From: Candidatus Neoflavobacterium equi
Lineage (GTDB): Bacteria > Bacteroidota > Bacteroidia > Flavobacteriales > Flavobacteriaceae
NCBI GenBank assembly: GCA_018065745.1
Contig: JAGHSS010000222.1
Location: forward strand, 1 to 6,103
DNA: 6,103 nucleotides
Direction: 5' to 3'
Part shown: positions 1-6,103 of the stretch, piece by piece
How the letters are laid out: every line of letters begins with the position of its first letter
Numbering within the stretch: the stretch's first letter is position 1
The notes under the pieces: generated by a model
Databases searched by the model: none
What the model was told of the DNA's origin: nothing
What the model saw: only the letters and a program-made list of their open reading frames with translations
Translations under genes and position numbers: made by a program

Positions 1-5
1 TAACC

Positions 6-2723
6 ATGCTTAAAAATTACATTTTACATTGGATTTTAAAATCCCTCTTCTTTCTGCCGTTTATTTCCCATTCCGTAGCTGCACAATACAGCAGAATGGG
101 ACTTGAAACAGAAAATATTTATCAAGGACACTACCAACGTTTATCAAGTGGATATGATCATACTCTTGAAATTAAAAACGGATTAATACATGCTTATGGA
201 GCTAATGATTATGGGCAACTGGGCATTGATAGTCAATTAGAGAATAAACTTCAAGACTTAGACCAAGTAGTCCTTGTGGCAGCAGGGAATCAATTCAGTA
301 TCGCATTGAGAGCAGATGGTACACTTTGGAGTTGGGGGAAAAACAATTCCGGTCAATTGGGACTTCCACATTTAAACAACACCAATATTCCTGCTCAGAT
401 TGGAACTGATGAAGATTGGGTGGCCATAGACGCAGGTGAATCCCATGTTCTTGCACTAAAAGTTGATGGTAGTCTTTGGTCATGGGGATCAAATGAATAC
501 AAACAATTGGGGAGAATTCTACAAGGCAATGCCATGTTCACAAACATCCCCCACCCCATAACACATGCTAATAAATGGGTACAAATCCAAGCGGGACATA
601 AATTTAGTTTAGGTCTTACTCCAACAGGATCAGTCTTTCAATGGGGAACATTGACAGATAGTGCTACAACAATGGAACACCCTCTGCAAATAAATGTTCC
701 AAATCACGTCAAACAAATCAGTGCGGGCTCCAATTTTGGTTTGGCCTTGCAATATGACGGTACACTTTGGGGCTGGGGTGCAAATTCTGGTGACGTTTTG
801 TTGACGCATACAGAAGGAGAAGTGGAATTCCCCGTCCAAGTCACAACACACCGTTTCAAACAAATAGCTAGTGGAACAAATTTTGTTACAGGCTTAAAAT
901 CAAACGGAACCATTTGGCAATGGGGACAACAAAATGCAACATTGCCTCCGCAGGATGCAGAAGTTAAACCTGGAAGTGGATACGTACAAATTGCAAATGG
1001 TGCACAAACAGCCTTTGGTATTAAATCTAACGGACAATTATTTGCTTGGGGAATGAACACCAATGGATCTTTGGGATTAAAATCAAATTTAAACTTCCTG
1101 GAACACCCCACTTACAACTCCAGTACTTCAAAAGAAGTTATGAGTGTTTTTGGCAACCATGGATTTGGATCATACCAGTTGAATTCAGATGGAAAATTGA
1201 TGGGATGGGGTGACAATGTCGATCAAATCTTATTAACAGAGGGTGATGAGATAGCAAGCCCAATTACTTTAGAAGCAGCAGGTAATTCAAATATCAATGC
1301 TGCTGTAGGTTACCACCACTTCTTAACTTTAAAGGACGAAGGTAGTATTCAAGGATGGGGTAACAACAGACATTCCGGACAAGTAGGAACGGGAAGCATT
1401 GTAGATGAAAACATCCCAACAACGATTGACGGAAATGAATGGGTAAAAGTATATACTGGTGCATTTGCCTCTGCCGCTATTAAAGACGACGGTACTTTGT
1501 GGATGTGGGGCAACGCAGTTTACGGGCCCATAGATCAAGGAGATCGAAACGTTACTAGAATACCTACACAAATTGAAGATCAACTTTGGAAAACACTTTC
1601 AATTGGATCCCACCACAGCATTGGAATACAACAAGACGGCACCCTTTGGGGATGGGGAAATAACGTCAGTGGTGAAGCCGGTGGAAATGCTATGGATGAA
1701 TACATAGATTCACCAAAGAAAATAGATGAAAGCACAGATTGGATTTATGTACACACCTTGGGCAGTACCTCATTTGCATTGAAGGCAGATGGTTCCCTAT
1801 GGGGATTTGGCGATGGTTCCACAGGTCAATTGGGGCAACCCTTAGAAGAACATAGAAATTACGACCAACACTATGGACTGATAGAAATTGCCAACAACGG
1901 TTTTATAACAGCCAAAGTTAACAACTGGTCTGGAATGGCTTTGAAAGCAAATGGTCAAATATACGGTTGGGGGCATCACAACGATTTATTTGGAGATTTA
2001 GGATCTGATGACACCGAAGTGCGCATCACACCAAAAAAAATAGACAATCAAAAAAACGTTTATCAAATAGGTACGGGACAAACCCATCGTTTACTAATAA
2101 ACGCAGCTAAGAGATTTGCTTGTACCGCAGGGGGAAATTACAAAGGAGAACTTGGAATCGGCGATTTAAACGTTTCCACATCCAATACATTTAATTGTGA
2201 ATTAACGCCCTACCTTCCACCCTACCAAATCATAATTGCGCCAATTAATAACATCGCTGCAGAGATAACTACACCTTCAGGCCAATTGCAATTGACTAGT
2301 TTATCAAATCCATACAATAACAACTTAATAGTACATTGGGAAATTGTATCAGGCAATGCGTACGCTTCCATAAATACTACCGGACTTTTGCAGGCAATTT
2401 CAGACGGTTGGGTCATGGTTAGAGCAACAGACAGTACAGATGCCACAAACTATGCTGAATTATATGTAGAAATCAAGAATAATCTAAATATTGAATCCCC
2501 TTCAAAACATACGGTAACCATATGGCCTAATCCATCACACCACACCGTACACCTAAATACTACCAATCACGAAATTACATACGTATACCATTTAAATGGA
2601 CAACTTTTGAAAATCACAAATGAGACCACAATAGACATTTCTAATTTAAAATCGGGCATTTATATAGTAAAAACAGCCTTGTCTAGCGGGGAAATTACTT
2701 TCAATAAGCTTATCAAAATATAG
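6..2723 (+). CDS. Secreted RCC1-repeat (double beta-propeller) protein with Ig-like domain and T9SS type A sorting domain
   Basis: This is a complete 905-residue protein, probably exported by Sec and then across the outer membrane by T9SS, ending up on the cell surface or in the medium. The ATG start fits because a signal peptide follows at once: K3, K12, a hydrophobic stretch at about 13-20 (LFFLPF) and a VAA|Q cleavage site near 26/27. Residues 47-718 carry fourteen RCC1-type repeats about 50 residues apart, with the pattern (A/S)G...AL+.DG.LW.WG...GQLG. Residues 741-823 resemble a Big_2 Ig-like domain (W778, TGLL 792-795, then alternating V and A). Residues 837-905 are the T9SS sorting domain (PNP 841-843, NGQLL 864-868, LKSGIYIVK 881-889, basic end). 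RCC1 propellers are usually protein-interaction platforms; ligand and role here are unknown, and I see no enzymatic motif. It is followed by an intrinsic terminator and is probably the last or only gene of its transcript. Its promoter is outside the window. Confidence 0.94.
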   Translation: MLKNYILHWILKSLFFLPFISHSVAAQYSRMGLETENIYQGHYQRLSSGYDHTLEIKNGLIHAYGANDYGQLGIDSQLENKLQDLDQVVLVAAGNQFSIALRADGTLWSWGKNNSGQLGLPHLNNTNIPAQIGTDEDWVAIDAGESHVLALKVDGSLWSWGSNEYKQLGRILQGNAMFTNIPHPITHANKWVQIQAGHKFSLGLTPTGSVFQWGTLTDSATTMEHPLQINVPNHVKQISAGSNFGLALQYDGTLWGWGANSGDVLLTHTEGEVEFPVQVTTHRFKQIASGTNFVTGLKSNGTIWQWGQQNATLPPQDAEVKPGSGYVQIANGAQTAFGIKSNGQLFAWGMNTNGSLGLKSNLNFLEHPTYNSSTSKEVMSVFGNHGFGSYQLNSDGKLMGWGDNVDQILLTEGDEIASPITLEAAGNSNINAAVGYHHFLTLKDEGSIQGWGNNRHSGQVGTGSIVDENIPTTIDGNEWVKVYTGAFASAAIKDDGTLWMWGNAVYGPIDQGDRNVTRIPTQIEDQLWKTLSIGSHHSIGIQQDGTLWGWGNNVSGEAGGNAMDEYIDSPKKIDESTDWIYVHTLGSTSFALKADGSLWGFGDGSTGQLGQPLEEHRNYDQHYGLIEIANNGFITAKVNNWSGMALKANGQIYGWGHHNDLFGDLGSDDTEVRITPKKIDNQKNVYQIGTGQTHRLLINAAKRFACTAGGNYKGELGIGDLNVSTSNTFNCELTPYLPPYQIIIAPINNIAAEITTPSGQLQLTSLSNPYNNNLIVHWEIVSGNAYASINTTGLLQAISDGWVMVRATDSTDATNYAELYVEIKNNLNIESPSKHTVTIWPNPSHHTVHLNTTNHEITYVYHLNGQLLKITNETTIDISNLKSGIYIVKTALSSGEITFNKLIKI
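144..2159 (+). repeat. Fourteen tandem RCC1-type repeats (protein-level, degenerate at DNA level)
   Basis: The repeats are best counted by the Trp/Tyr/Phe-Gly pair that ends one strand of each blade. These fall at residues 64, 110, 160, 213, 257, 306, 348, 401, 451, 501, 550, 601 and 655. A fourteenth, altered copy follows near 706-718, where CTAGG replaces WG but GELGIG is kept. Spacing is 42-54 residues. At the DNA level the copies have diverged, but short identities remain: the 12-mer GGTACACTTTGG occurs at 318-329 and again at 759-770. RCC1 folds as a seven-bladed propeller, so fourteen repeats fit two propellers in tandem; that reading is inference from the count. Confidence 0.88.
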
Positions 2724-2754
2724 ACAAGAAATTTCAATTTACGAATCCAAATAT

Positions 2755-2784
2755 AAAAGGTTATCTGTACAGATAACCTTTTTT
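2755..2784 (+). terminator. Intrinsic (rho-independent) terminator after the RCC1-repeat gene
   Basis: The arms AAAAGGTTATCT (2755-2766) and AGATAACCTTTT (2771-2782) are perfectly complementary, with GTAC as a 4-base loop and a run of six T ending at 2784. It begins 31 bases after the TAG stop of the upstream gene, as expected for its terminator. The loop GTAC is self-complementary, so the full 28 bases form an exact palindrome, which is unusual for a plain terminator. Read on the other strand, the hairpin is followed by TTTTATAT, so weak bidirectional termination is possible. Confidence 0.9.
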
Positions 2785-2795
2785 AAATTAAATTG

Positions 2796-2803
2796 TAGCT
2801 TTG
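2796..2803 (+). promoter_or_regulatory. Bacteroidota-type -7 promoter element (TAGCTTTG)
   Basis: TAGCTTTG matches the TAnnTTTG consensus of the primary sigma factor of Bacteroidota exactly. It lies 20 bases before the ATG of the 185-residue gene and just after a terminator, where a new promoter is needed. Transcription would start around 2807-2811, leaving a very short leader of roughly 13-17 bases. I cannot see a clear TTG-type -33 element: the expected region (about 2770-2778) is the right arm of the terminator dyad. Position and consensus support the call; activity is inferred. Confidence 0.6.
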
Positions 2804-2815
2804 TATTTCAAAAAA

Positions 2816-2820
2816 AGAGG
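2816..2820 (+). promoter_or_regulatory. AGAGG ribosome-binding-like motif before the 185-residue gene
   Basis: AGAGG follows an A-rich run and sits only 3 bases before the ATG at 2824, closer than the usual 5-9 base spacing. Many Bacteroidota genes do not depend on a Shine-Dalgarno sequence and use A-rich leaders instead, so the A-run may matter more than the AGAGG. It supports, but does not prove, the chosen start. Confidence 0.4.
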
Positions 2821-2823
2821 ATT

Positions 2824-3381
2824 ATGCCCATATCAAATGTTTTTTGCCTGCACGGCGTTCCGGACATAGAACAAAACACAAACAATACAATCATCAATTG
2901 GTTAGAACAATTGGCTTTCAATTATGGCATCACAAATGTTTACAAAGATTGTGACTCAATTGAAGGTTTTGAAGAAAGTTTGCAAACGTTAATATATGAA
3001 GACAGAGCGTTTAACGATTACAAACTACTGTACTTCGTTTTTAAAGGTAGAGACCAACAAATTGAAATAGATAATTATTATTATACATTTGAAGAGATCG
3101 CAGAAGTTTTTGAGGGGAAACTTACAGACAAAATCATTCATTTTGCCAATACAATAAACCTTGATTTGGACGTAGATCAAGCGCAATACTTTCTTGATAT
3201 TACCGGTGCAAGGGCACTTTCTGGCTATAATAAAAACGCGCCAATACTCAGTACTGTATTGGATGCACCTTATTTTAATTTATGTCAAGAGGAACATGAT
3301 GACGTCATAGATTTGGTGGAACATCTTCATGAAAAACACTATGCTTTATGCGTTTCTATGGGATTTGTATTGTATTATTAA
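2824..3381 (+). CDS. Small cytoplasmic protein of unknown function, resembling a caspase-like hypothetical family with lost catalytic positions
   Basis: This 185-residue protein has no signal peptide or membrane segment and an acidic middle (many D/E). I recognise it only tentatively. Its order of motifs, FCLHG (7-11), LLYFVFKG (68-75), TFEEIAEVFEGK (88-99), KIIHFANT (103-110), TGARALSGYNK (127-137), follows, from memory, a family of roughly 200-residue bacterial hypothetical proteins (I believe Pfam DUF6642). In those proteins the corresponding blocks read like LYLAFHG, then RIIYFGSC, then TGA.A..GY.K, which suggests a caspase/CHAT-like fold with a His-Cys pair. Here His is replaced by K74 and Cys by T110, so peptidase activity is unlikely if the alignment holds. 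The gene has its own likely promoter (TAGCTTTG at 2796) and follows a terminator, so it is probably monocistronic. Its TAA lies one base from the stop of the convergent gene. The CDS is secure from length, start context and tight fit; the family is moderately likely; the function is unknown. Confidence 0.85.
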   Translation: MPISNVFCLHGVPDIEQNTNNTIINWLEQLAFNYGITNVYKDCDSIEGFEESLQTLIYEDRAFNDYKLLYFVFKGRDQQIEIDNYYYTFEEIAEVFEGKLTDKIIHFANTINLDLDVDQAQYFLDITGARALSGYNKNAPILSTVLDAPYFNLCQEEHDDVIDLVEHLHEKHYALCVSMGFVLYY

Positions 3382-3404
3382 TTTATTTTTTTAGAAACTT
3401 TTTT
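3352..3404 (+). terminator. Weak candidate terminator for the 185-residue gene, lying across the convergent stop codons
   Basis: GTTTCTA (3352-3358) is complementary to TAGAAAC (3392-3398), and a run of six T follows at 3399-3404. The stem is only 7 base pairs and the loop is 33 bases, so this is far from a standard terminator. It is listed because it is the only dyad with a T-run I found near the end of this gene, which otherwise runs straight into the opposing one. The left arm is inside the plus-strand gene and the right arm inside the end of the minus-strand gene. Confidence 0.2.
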
Positions 3405-6103
3405 GGGTAGATTTTTCCATTTTCACCCTCCAAATGCAACCAATATACTCCCGTATTTAATTTACTCAAAAACAACATATTTCCATGTTTAACAACATTG
3501 ATTTCTTGCCCCAGAATTGAAAATAATTTTATCTTATTAAAAATTAGGTCACTTTCTATCAGCAAAACGTCTGTTGCAGGATTTGGATAAATATTAATGT
3601 TGACTTTCTCATGTTCATCTAGATTAAGCGCTTCAACTATCTCAAGTTCCAAATCTACCACTTGACCCTGCAATATTTCACTACAACCATTGTGTAACTG
3701 TTGTCCATTGTGTTTTAATACACGTATTCTAGTTGATCCACTTAGTGCATGATTTGGCACAGTAAATTGTATTCGCACCTCTTCACTTACAGATTGTTTT
3801 AATATTCCCATATCGTATACCTCGTCTGGACCATCAAAAAAACCATCCTGGTTCCAATCTACAAAAACCTGCACTCTTTGATTGGTAAGACTCAATGAGT
3901 CATTCGCTATAAGAAAAAAGGACGCATCCCTAGCCCATTGATTTTCCTGGTCTTCAACTGGAGGTATAGAACCTTGATCTAAATTTATCTGCACTTCATT
4001 TATTCCCGATATTGTTTGCACTTTCAATTTTGTAAAGGGCTTAACTTCTTGAATGACATAAACAGGGCAATACCCGTCAGTAACTACATCAGATTTTTCT
4101 TTGACTTTAAAGTCATCAAAGGACAAATCAAAATCACCTGTATTCCGATGCGCTTTGATGCGCAATTGCACGAATTTACCCATATATCTTTCTAGGGAAT
4201 ACAATTTAGACAAATAACCTGCTGCTTCTTGATTGTTAGATATAATATCTAATACACTCCAATTTTGTCCTCCATCAGAACTCAATTGTACTTCAAAATA
4301 TCCCCAATCTAAAGTAGCTTCATAGGGTGCCCTGTAATTAGACTGTTTGTATTTAAAATGCAACTCATAATTAGGACTGTTCAAGGGACCAATTCCCAAA
4401 GTTGTAAATTCAGCTTTGGGTTGGTAGGCGTTTAAGTTACAATACAAATTCAAATTGGTTTCTCCAACACCTGTATTGCCACGAATCACACCTACATCCC
4501 AATCTGCTGCTTGCCATCCATTAGGAATTCTTCTGTTGTTAAACTGTTCCTTAAAAGGAACTGATGTAGACTTTAATGTTGTGAATGACACTGTTTGCCA
4601 AGCGCTTTTTGATCCAGTATCACAAATACTTCTCAACCAAAAATAGTACACACCTGGATTTAAATATTTAAGTAGAATTTCTTCCTCATCTACAGTATCA
4701 AATAGCGCGTTATTTGAAGGAAATGAACTGTTTTGACCGATGTAAAACTCGTGAGTAGCATTGTGATTTATGGAACTACCTGCACTCCAATTTATAAGTG
4801 CCCCATCATGAGTTGAATGAATTACATACAAATTGTCTGTTGAGGGGCAGGCTGGAATTTCCTCCCAATAAATATCGTCAATATATAAATTTGTATAAGC
4901 ATCTCCCCCAACTCTTTCTATTCCCAAATAGGACTGTTGACCTGGAAAACTTTTGATTTCTACAACGTATTGTTTTAAAGAAGTATCCTCCACAACAATT
5001 GAATCTAATACCACATATGAATTCGTACTAGAAGTAGAATTCATGGCTAAAAAACGCAGTTGTAAATTTGAACGAAATGAACTACTTGATACTGCAGCTT
5101 TAAATCTTAACCTGTGAGTGCCGCGATTCAAATTGGATAATTTTGGTGATATGAGCAACATTTTAGTTTCTTCCCTATCAAAATTGGCACCGTTATCTGC
5201 AAATACTATTGTTCTTGATGGTATGAATCTGTTGGGCCGTTCAACTTTTACAGTAGGAACTCTTGAGGAATTGCTCTGTGCAATTACATTCCAACATTCT
5301 GGAATTTCGTCAATATTTCCAGATTCAAAGTCTTCATAAAAAGAGCTTTTTGAATAACAATTGCCAACAGACAAATCTGATTGATTTTCCCAGGAAAATT
5401 GAATTCCATCTGAAGGAACATGCGCATATGACAAGGATAATGTTTGTGTGTTTGAAGTTCCTGAAACACTGTTAATCCAAAAATCTGCAGTATTGTGATT
5501 CCCCATTCTGTTGTTAAAATCACGGTTGTTAGAACCTCTTAAACCAACATTAACTTTAGCTCGTTGCGGAATTCCAATTGATTTTGAATCATAACTAAAT
5601 ACAATTTTTCCATCCTCGTGCAAATGCAGTTGAAAATTTAGATCGTAATAGTGATTGGAATCAAATGGGGAGGTATCTGTCGTAAAATGATTCCATTCGA
5701 TTACAAAAATTCGATGTGGTGCCACTCCTAAAATTTCATAATTTATGGAAGCTGTTTTCCCTTGTTCATCAAACAATCCTTTTAAATCAGTTCCCATTGG
5801 AGAAATGACGCCCTCAAAAGGTAAATTAGAATAAATTGGTGCATTTGAGCTTTGATTTGTACTGCCAAAGGATACAAATCCATTGACATAGACAGTTAGT
5901 GAATTAAAGCTTTCAGAGAGAAATGGAAAGTCAAAAGGAAGCACGTTATCCAGTACATAAAATTGATCCTCCAAAGCTTCTGAACCATTAAAAGATCTTG
6001 ACAAAGCTATCTGTTGAGGTTGTACTAAAGGTTTATAATCAGCAACTGCTTCAGAAAAATTATAGGATGTAACACTTTGTGAATAAGCCTGTGTGAATAT
6101 AAC
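3383..6103 (-). CDS. Secreted multidomain adhesin-like protein (beta-sandwich, two MAM/anchor-J-like domains, FN3, GEVED-like, T9SS sorting domain), 5' end outside window
   Basis: The frame is open from the window edge to the TAA at 3385-3383, giving 906 visible residues (numbered from the codon at 6103). The first codons read VIFTQAYSQSV, the tail of a signal peptide with cleavage near AYS|Q, so the start is probably 10-20 codons beyond the edge. The TTG at 6004-6002 is not the start. Domains: about 50-240, a beta-sandwich often found at the front of Bacteroidota secreted proteins (VNGFVSFGS, APHRIFVIEWN, GKIVFSYDS); 255-415, MAM/'choice-of-anchor J'-like (FYEDFESG...PECW, ending YIDDIYWEE); 418-510, FN3 (INWS, YYFWLRSIC); 515-669, second MAM-like (IPNGW, LSSDGGQNWSV, FDDFKV); 677-823, GEVED-like with DWNQDGFFDG (749-758), a likely Ca2+-binding loop; 834-906, T9SS type A sorting domain (NIYPNP, ILGQEI, TGVYWLHL, KKFLKK). 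Such proteins are generally surface adhesins or matrix proteins; no catalytic motif is seen. The gene is convergent with its left neighbour, with one base between stops. Confidence 0.93.
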   Translation of the reverse strand, partial: VIFTQAYSQSVTSYNFSEAVADYKPLVQPQQIALSRSFNGSEALEDQFYVLDNVLPFDFPFLSESFNSLTVYVNGFVSFGSTNQSSNAPIYSNLPFEGVISPMGTDLKGLFDEQGKTASINYEILGVAPHRIFVIEWNHFTTDTSPFDSNHYYDLNFQLHLHEDGKIVFSYDSKSIGIPQRAKVNVGLRGSNNRDFNNRMGNHNTADFWINSVSGTSNTQTLSLSYAHVPSDGIQFSWENQSDLSVGNCYSKSSFYEDFESGNIDEIPECWNVIAQSNSSRVPTVKVERPNRFIPSRTIVFADNGANFDREETKMLLISPKLSNLNRGTHRLRFKAAVSSSSFRSNLQLRFLAMNSTSSTNSYVVLDSIVVEDTSLKQYVVEIKSFPGQQSYLGIERVGGDAYTNLYIDDIYWEEIPACPSTDNLYVIHSTHDGALINWSAGSSINHNATHEFYIGQNSSFPSNNALFDTVDEEEILLKYLNPGVYYFWLRSICDTGSKSAWQTVSFTTLKSTSVPFKEQFNNRRIPNGWQAADWDVGVIRGNTGVGETNLNLYCNLNAYQPKAEFTTLGIGPLNSPNYELHFKYKQSNYRAPYEATLDWGYFEVQLSSDGGQNWSVLDIISNNQEAAGYLSKLYSLERYMGKFVQLRIKAHRNTGDFDLSFDDFKVKEKSDVVTDGYCPVYVIQEVKPFTKLKVQTISGINEVQINLDQGSIPPVEDQENQWARDASFFLIANDSLSLTNQRVQVFVDWNQDGFFDGPDEVYDMGILKQSVSEEVRIQFTVPNHALSGSTRIRVLKHNGQQLHNGCSEILQGQVVDLELEIVEALNLDEHEKVNINIYPNPATDVLLIESDLIFNKIKLFSILGQEINVVKHGNMLFLSKLNTGVYWLHLEGENGKIYPKKFLKK

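Noticed and set aside
704..1111. A 135-codon open frame on the minus strand inside the RCC1-repeat gene
   Set aside because: It is very rich in Cys and Pro, has no recognisable motif, and lies wholly antisense to well-conserved RCC1 repeats, so it is a by-product of the repeat coding on the other strand.
144..2159. The regular ~150-base periodicity as a possible DNA-level tandem repeat, phase-variation or recombination array
   Set aside because: The period reflects the ~50-residue RCC1 protein repeat. DNA copies are highly diverged, with exact matches of only about 12 bases, so slippage or recombination is unlikely.
2724..2754. A small gene or RNA in the start of the intergenic region
   Set aside because: Only 31 AT-rich bases lie between the stop codon and the terminator stem; no structure or frame is visible.
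5118..5523. Several 70-80-codon open frames on both strands within the 3' to 5' span of the adhesin-like gene
   Set aside because: They overlap a long frame with clear domains, show no start context or family signature, and overlap each other.
6..6103. A functional gene cluster or defence system built from the three genes
   Set aside because: A terminator separates genes 1 and 2, gene 3 is convergent, and the two large proteins are generic T9SS cargo. Apart from the possibly inactive caspase-like protein, nothing points to a shared pathway, nuclease, toxin or sensor.

Overview
The window looks like a piece of a Bacteroidota chromosome, probably from the flavobacterial side of the phylum. It is AT-rich. 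It holds two large secreted proteins that each end in a type IX secretion system (T9SS) type A sorting domain (PNP near the start, G-Y near the end, basic C-terminus). The only intergenic promoter candidate matches the Bacteroidota -7 consensus TAnnTTTG. T9SS is restricted to this phylum and close relatives, so the phylum call is firm; family or genus cannot be read from the sequence.

Layout: (1) 6-2723, plus strand: a complete 905-residue secreted protein with fourteen RCC1-type repeats (enough for two seven-bladed beta-propellers), a bacterial Ig-like (Big_2-like) domain and a T9SS sorting domain. (2) 2724-2823: a short intergenic region with a perfect-dyad intrinsic terminator, then a TAnnTTTG -7 element and an AGAGG motif just before the next start. 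(3) 2824-3381, plus strand: a 185-residue cytoplasmic protein with no signal peptide. It resembles, from memory, a family of small bacterial caspase-like hypothetical proteins, but the usual His and Cys positions appear to be replaced. (4) 3383-6103, minus strand: a large multidomain adhesin-like secreted protein (N-terminal beta-sandwich, MAM/'choice-of-anchor J'-like domain, FN3, second MAM-like domain, GEVED-like domain, T9SS sorting domain). It stays open through the right edge of the window, so its true start and most of its signal peptide lie outside. It converges on gene 2 with a single base between the two stop codons.

How the genes relate: the terminator separates gene 1 from gene 2, and gene 3 is convergent, so there is no operon here. 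The two large proteins would both use Sec and then T9SS to reach the cell surface or medium. The small middle protein has no visible link to them. I see no RNA gene, insertion sequence, CRISPR array, attachment site or origin. I do not see a convincing new multi-gene system. The points most worth a second look are the apparently dead caspase-like protein, the 14-blade RCC1 architecture, the fully symmetric terminator dyad next to the gene 2 promoter, and the false internal TTG start of gene 3.
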